From: Actinophytocola sp044466355
GTDB lineage: Bacteria > Actinomycetota > Actinomycetes > Mycobacteriales > Pseudonocardiaceae
NCBI RefSeq assembly: GCF_044466355.1
Contig: NZ_JBITMQ010000016.1
Location: forward strand, 62,001 to 126,000
Reading direction: 5' to 3'
DNA length: 64,000 nt
The position numbers were made by a program, and so were the translations under genes. How positions within the stretch are numbered: position 1 is the first letter of the stretch; each line of letters opens with the position of its first letter. Positions 60,439 to 64,000 of this stretch are shown here, piece by piece. The notes under the pieces were generated by a model. That model ran no database searches, was not told the DNA's origin, and saw only the letters and a list, made by a program, of their open reading frames with translations.

Positions 60439-61534
60439 CGAGCCCACCGGTGAGAGTGCCGGTCCTGAACACCAGATCGGACACCGGCGTCGCGAGCCGC
60501 ATCGCCGGGAACCGCGTGGCGAGCCGGCCGAACACCGAGTGCAGTTCGATGCGGGCGAGCGGGGCGCCGACGCAGTACCGGGGGCCGTGCCCGAACGTGA
60601 GGTGTGCGGCGGTTGATCGGTGGATGTCGAAGCGGTCCGGGTCCGGGAACACGGTGGCGTCGTGGTTGGCGGCACCGGTGTCCAGCAGCACCAGTTCGCC
60701 GGCGCGCACCACCGTTCCGGCGATCTCCAGGTCGGTCCGGGCGTAGCGCGGGATGCCGCCTCCGCTCCGGGCGGGTGCTCGCAGGACCTCCTCGACGGCG
60801 CCGGCCAGCAGCGCCGGATCGCGCGCCAGCGCCCGCCACTGCTCGGGATCGGCCAGCAGGTGCAGTGCGCCGAGCCCGATCTGGACGACGGTCGTCTCGT
60901 GCCCGGCGAACAGCAACGCCATGCCCAGTCCGGCGGCCTCCTCGTCGGACACACCTGGTGTCGTCGCCAGCCGGGTGATCACGTCGTCGCCGGGATGGGC
61001 CCGTTTGCGTGCGACGAGTTCGGTGCCGTAGCCGAACAGTGCCGCGAGCCCGTGCTCGGACCGGCCGCGGTCCTCGGTGTCGGCCGCGTCCCGCGCCCAG
61101 GCCCGGAACCGGTCGCGATCCTCGTACGGGACGCCGAGCAGCTCGCAGATCACCAGGACCGGCAACGGTTCCGCGACCGCCTCGACCAGGTCGGCGGGCG
61201 AGCCGCTGTCGGCCAGCCGGTCGAGCAGCCCGGTGGTCAGCTCGTCCACGCGCGGCGCCAGCGCGCGCATGAGCTTCGGGGTGAAGTGCGGTTGCAGCAG
61301 TCCGCGCATCCGGGCGTGGTCGGCCTGCTCGGTGGCGAAGTTTCCCAGCGGGCCACCGAACAGGGCTGACTCGCCGGTCCGGGCGGCCTTCTCCGGTTCG
61401 GGGTGCGCACGCCCCAGCCGGTCGTCGGTCAGCAGCATGCGGACCTCGGCGTGACCGATGACCCGCCAGCCTTCGTCACCGACCGATGTGCGGATCCGGT
61501 GGATCGGCCCTTGTACGGCGCGCAGCGCGGCCAT
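60416..61534 (-). CDS. Cytochrome P450
   Basis: A 372-residue bacterial class I P450. I-helix LFAGHETTVVQ, K-helix ExxR in EEVLR, and heme loop FGHGPRYCVGAPLAR with the axial Cys. It is about 30 residues shorter than typical at the N-terminus, which begins MAALRAVQGPIHRIRTSVG. No ferredoxin gene is adjacent. It is divergent from a TetR regulator with repeated sites between them, so expression is probably controlled by it. The substrate is unknown. Confidence 0.9.
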   Translation of the reverse strand: MAALRAVQGPIHRIRTSVGDEGWRVIGHAEVRMLLTDDRLGRAHPEPEKAARTGESALFGGPLGNFATEQADHARMRGLLQPHFTPKLMRALAPRVDELTTGLLDRLADSGSPADLVEAVAEPLPVLVICELLGVPYEDRDRFRAWARDAADTEDRGRSEHGLAALFGYGTELVARKRAHPGDDVITRLATTPGVSDEEAAGLGMALLFAGHETTVVQIGLGALHLLADPEQWRALARDPALLAGAVEEVLRAPARSGGGIPRYARTDLEIAGTVVRAGELVLLDTGAANHDATVFPDPDRFDIHRSTAAHLTFGHGPRYCVGAPLARIELHSVFGRLATRFPAMRLATPVSDLVFRTGTLTGGLVTLPVAW

Positions 61535-61548
61535 GACGCCTCCCTCTT

Positions 61549-61598
61549 GTATACGTCTGTGTAAACAACGCTACATGTACACTCTCGTGTTAACAACG
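61549..61598. promoter_or_regulatory. Repeated operator sites between P450 and TetR
   Basis: The divergent gap holds a near-identical direct repeat, GTGTAAACAACG (61559-61570) and GTGTTAACAACG (61587-61598), with palindromes GTATAC (61549-61554) and TACATGTA (61572-61579). It is strikingly A/T-rich for this genome. It likely contains both promoters and the TetR binding sites. Confidence 0.55.
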
Positions 61599-61608
61599 GA
61601 GGTGGAGG

Positions 61609-62175
61609 ATGGCCGAACCGGTTCGCCGGATGCCGCGGGCGCAGCGGCGGGAACAGATCCTCGACGCGGCAGTCCGCGCGTTCGTCCACACCGGGTTCGC
61701 GGCGACGAACCTCGACGACGTGGCCGCCGAAGCCGGGATCACCCGGGTGCTGCTCTACCGGCACTTCGACACCAAGGCCGACCTCTACCGCGCCGCGCTG
61801 GACCGCGCCTGTGCCCGCCTCGCCGAAGCGGTCGGCACCGACAACTTCACCGAGAACAGCATCAGCGCGCTCGTCCACGCGGCGGCCGCCGACCCCGACG
61901 GCTTCCGCCTGCTGTTCCGCCACGCCAACCGCGAACCCGAGTTCCGCGACGTCACCGACCGGTTCACCGCCACCTCGGCCGAGGTGGCCCACCGCAACCT
62001 CACGGCCGCCGTGCCCGACGGACCGTGGACGCGGTGGGCCGCCCGGCTCCTGCCCACCTTCACCACCGAGGCCGTCATCGCCTGGCTCGACGCCGGCAAA
62101 CCCGAACCGGACCAGGCCGCCGACCGCATCGGCGACGCGGTGCACGGGATCATCGCGGCGGCCACCCGCCCCTGA
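61609..62175 (+). CDS. TetR family regulator
   Basis: A 188-residue regulator. HTH at about 15-60: ILDAAVRAFVHTGFAATNLDDVAAEAGITRVLLYRHFDTKADLY. GGAGG lies just before the ATG. Divergent from the P450, which it probably controls. A short hairpin follows the stop. Confidence 0.88.
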   Translation: MAEPVRRMPRAQRREQILDAAVRAFVHTGFAATNLDDVAAEAGITRVLLYRHFDTKADLYRAALDRACARLAEAVGTDNFTENSISALVHAAAADPDGFRLLFRHANREPEFRDVTDRFTATSAEVAHRNLTAAVPDGPWTRWAARLLPTFTTEAVIAWLDAGKPEPDQAADRIGDAVHGIIAAATRP

Positions 62176-62183
62176 TCCGCGGG

Positions 62184-62204
62184 CGAGCGGAGCGACCCCG
62201 CTCG
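62184..62204 (+). terminator. Short hairpin after TetR gene
   Basis: A stem CGAGCGG / CCGCTCG of 7 bp with a 7-nt loop, 8 bp after the TetR stop. Modest in length and without a U-tract. Confidence 0.4.
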
Positions 62205-62309
62205 TGTCAAAGGATGTTCGGCAAGGCGCGTCGATTCGGGTGCGGTCCGTTCGTAGTGGGGTGAGGATGCGGGGAACGAGCCCGCCCCTGTCACGAGGAG
62301 AAGGTCGCC

Positions 62310-62684
62310 ATGGCCCGTTACATGTTGTCGGTGCACAGTCGCGAGGGTGCGGTTCGCGAACCGGTGAACGAGGAGGCGATGCTGCGGTCCCACGCACAAC
62401 TCGGCGAGATCGAGCGGGACATGGCCGCGACCGGCGCGTGGGTGTTCTCCGGGCGCCTGCACGAGCCGGACACCGCCACCGTCGTGCGCGCGTCCGGAGG
62501 CGAGGTGCTGACGACCGACGGCCCGTTCGCCGAGTCCAAGGACCACCTCGGCGGCTTCTACGTCATCGAGGCGCCCGACCTCGACTCCGCGCTCGGCTGG
62601 GCGGCCAAGGTCACCGCCTGCATCGGCGTGCCGATCGAGGTCCGCCCCTTCGCGGGCTTCGCCGACAAACCCCAGGCGCCGTGA
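62310..62684 (+). CDS. YciI-like DGPF-domain protein
   Basis: A 124-residue protein of the YCII superfamily with the diagnostic TTDGPFAESKDHLGGFYVIEA. Ribosome site AGGAGAAGG precedes the ATG. DGPF proteins are the usual genomic partners of ECF42 sigma factors, and the next gene is one, coupled by a GTGA overlap. Biochemical role unknown. A weak ECF-type promoter candidate, TGTCAA (62205) and CGATTC (62232), lies upstream but its spacing is long. Confidence 0.87.
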   Translation: MARYMLSVHSREGAVREPVNEEAMLRSHAQLGEIERDMAATGAWVFSGRLHEPDTATVVRASGGEVLTTDGPFAESKDHLGGFYVIEAPDLDSALGWAAKVTACIGVPIEVRPFAGFADKPQAP

Positions 62685-63898
62685 CCGACGAGCGTCCCGA
62701 CGAGTCGGTGATCGGCCGGATCTTCCGCGCGGAGTCCGGCCGGTCACTGGCCGCCGTGATCGGCTTCTGCGGCGACATCGACGTTGCCGAGGACGCCGTG
62801 CAGGACGCGTTCGCCCTCGCGCTGCGGAAGTGGCCTGCCGACGGTCTGCCCCCGAACCCCGGTGGCTGGATCACCACCACGGCCCGCAACCGCGCCATCG
62901 ACCGGCTCCGCCGCGAAGCACGCGGACGGGAGCTGGCCACCGACGCCGCCCGGCTCCCGGCCCTCGACGTCCCCAAGGAGGTGGACACCGTGCCGGACGA
63001 CCGGCTTCGTCTCATGTTCACCTGTTGCCACCCCGCCCTGGCGACCGAGACCCAGGTGGCCCTCACCCTGCGGCTGCTCGGCGGCCTGTCCACCCACGAG
63101 GTCGCCAGAGCGTTCCTGGTGGCCGAGCCGGCGATGGCGGCACGCGTGGTCCGCGCCAAACGCAAGATCAAGGCCGCCCGCATCCCCTACCGGGTGCCCG
63201 AGGCCCAGGAGCTGCCCGGCCGGCTGCGACCGGTACTTGCCGTCGTCTACCTCGTCTACAACGCCGGACTCGCCAACCCCGGCCTGTGCGCCGAGGCGAT
63301 CCGGCTGGCGCGCATGCTCGCCGAACTCATGCCCGACGAACCGGAGGTGACCGGCCTGCTCGCCCTCGTCCTGCTGATCGAGGCCCGTCGCGCCGCCCGC
63401 ACCGGCGCCGACGGCTCGTTCGTGCCGCTGGGGGAACAGGACCGCGGCCGGTGGGACCGCGAACTCATCGCGGAAGGACAGGCGCTGGTACGGCAATGCC
63501 TGCGCCGCGACCAACCCGGCCCCTACCAGGTCCAGGCCGCGATCCATGCCGTGCACGCCGACGCCACGGCCGCCGAGCACACCGACTGGCCACAGATCCT
63601 CGCGCTCTACGACCGCCTGCTCGCGCTCACCCCCACTCCCGTCGTGGCGCTCAACCGCGCCATCGCGGTCAGCGAGGTCCACGGCCCCGCCGCCGCCCTC
63701 GAACTCGTGGACGAGCTGGATCTCGACCACTACTACGCCTTCCACGCCACGCGGGCCGACCTCCTCGACCGACTCGGCCGGCACGACGACGCCGCCCGCG
63801 CCTACCGGCATGCCGCCGCCCTGGCGCCGACCGACGCTGAACGCGACTTCCTCCGACGCGGTGGCAGAAGTGGCCGCCGTGGCGATCCGTTCTGTTAG
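62681..63898 (+). CDS. ECF sigma factor, ECF42-type with long C-terminal extension
   Basis: A 405-residue sigma factor. Region 2 (DVAEDAVQDAFALALRKWP, NPGGWITTTARNRAIDRLRR) and region 4 (LTLRLLGGLSTHEVARAFLVAEPAMAARVVRAKRKI) occupy the first 190 residues. The remaining 210 or so form the DUF6596/TPR-like extension typical of ECF42 (LRPVLAVVYLVYNAG, GPYQVQAAIHAVHADA, LYDRLLALTPTPVVALNRAIA). ECF42 factors lack anti-sigma factors and use this extension for control. Coupled to the DGPF gene. The stop TAG lies inside the palindromes of the next regulatory region. Confidence 0.9.
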   Translation: MTDERPDESVIGRIFRAESGRSLAAVIGFCGDIDVAEDAVQDAFALALRKWPADGLPPNPGGWITTTARNRAIDRLRREARGRELATDAARLPALDVPKEVDTVPDDRLRLMFTCCHPALATETQVALTLRLLGGLSTHEVARAFLVAEPAMAARVVRAKRKIKAARIPYRVPEAQELPGRLRPVLAVVYLVYNAGLANPGLCAEAIRLARMLAELMPDEPEVTGLLALVLLIEARRAARTGADGSFVPLGEQDRGRWDRELIAEGQALVRQCLRRDQPGPYQVQAAIHAVHADATAAEHTDWPQILALYDRLLALTPTPVVALNRAIAVSEVHGPAAALELVDELDLDHYYAFHATRADLLDRLGRHDDAARAYRHAAALAPTDAERDFLRRGGRSGRRGDPFC

Positions 63899-63921
63899 TC
63901 GCTAATATGTTAGTGGCTAAC
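63895..63921. promoter_or_regulatory. Two palindromic sites before a TetR gene
   Basis: TTAG-TCG-CTAA (63895-63905) and GTTAG-TGG-CTAAC (63909-63921) are two inverted repeats of the same half-site, 14 bp apart centre to centre. They are directly upstream of the partial TetR gene and overlap the end of the sigma-factor gene. Probable autoregulatory operator. Confidence 0.65.
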
Positions 63922-63931
63922 AGGAGGCGGG

Positions 63932-64000
63932 ATGGCGGCGGACTGGCGGGAGCGGAAGAAGGCCCGGACGCGGCAGCGGTTGCAGGAGCAGGCGTTGCGG
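63932..64000 (+). CDS. TetR family regulator, N-terminus only (window edge)
   Basis: Twenty-three codons are visible: MAADWRERKKARTRQRLQEQ and three more residues. AGGAGGCGGG precedes the ATG. The Arg/Lys-rich start with RQRLQEQALR matches the first helix of TetR-family regulators, and the paired palindromes upstream support this. The rest is outside the window. Confidence 0.65.
   Translation, partial: MAADWRERKKARTRQRLQEQALR

Noticed and set aside
1..64000. CRISPR array, tRNA, rRNA or prophage
   Set aside because: No regularly spaced repeats, cloverleaf-like sequence, rRNA segment or phage structural gene was noticed on reading. A tRNAscan-SE or Infernal search would be needed to exclude short RNAs.

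Overview
The window is high-GC actinobacterial DNA. Gene content (DUF6292 protein, ECF42-type sigma factor with a DGPF partner, PknB-type kinase, many TetR and AraC regulators, GTG/TTG starts, dense 4-bp gene overlaps) fits a Pseudonocardiales actinomycete (Lentzea/Saccharothrix/Amycolatopsis-like). This placement is inference. No rRNA, tRNA or CRISPR array was seen.

Region 1 (1-23839) is a compact hybrid NRPS-PKS gene cluster. A 2OG-Fe(II) oxygenase gene runs leftward off the edge. A 583-bp promoter region with a CRP-like palindrome separates it from a rightward run of twelve genes, nearly all with overlapping stop/start codons. They encode a 29-aa acidic peptide, an MFS exporter, an aldo/keto reductase, a free-standing condensation-like domain, a penicillin-acylase-type Ntn hydrolase, a type II thioesterase fused to a luciferase-like monooxygenase, two ABC half-exporters, a FAAL-ACP-C-A-PCP synthetase, a KS-AT(malonyl)-ACP module, an O-carbamoyltransferase and a methyltransferase. 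The layout suggests a fatty-acyl-capped aminoacyl-acetate intermediate that is oxidised, O-carbamoylated and methylated, with the acyl cap removed by the Ntn hydrolase around export. The two assembly-line proteins carry no integrated release domain.

Region 2 (23747-25228) is a scar. A 129/127-bp imperfect direct repeat flanks a probable IS481-like transposase remnant, followed by a frameshifted serine beta-lactamase-family gene.

Region 3 (25393-37690) is general chromosome: site-2 protease with CBS domains, Ser/Thr kinase, DUF6292 protein, an unexplained pair (SAH-hydrolase-like protein plus a DUF3293 fusion with an iron-hydroxylase-like motif), TetR/molybdopterin oxidoreductase pair, AraC regulator, acyl-CoA ligase, GNAT, secreted S1 protease and an HTH protein.

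Region 4 (37706-43906) holds two divergent pairs: GT4 with a GpgS-like transferase, and Gfo/Idh with an MDR dehydrogenase. A TetR and a TIM-barrel-like protein follow, sharing a palindromic operator.

Region 5 (43894-48485) is an arsenic-type resistance locus: an ArsR-GNAT fusion divergent from an FAD oxidoreductase, MFS efflux protein and ArsO-like monooxygenase.

Region 6 (48562-64000) contains a lone cytochrome b, GT87, secreted GH29 fucosidase, a STAS/ANTAR regulator split by an in-frame TAG, an AraC, a DHFR-like reductase, an acyl-CoA catabolic operon with a PaaX regulator, P450/TetR, YciI/ECF42 sigma, and the start of another TetR gene.
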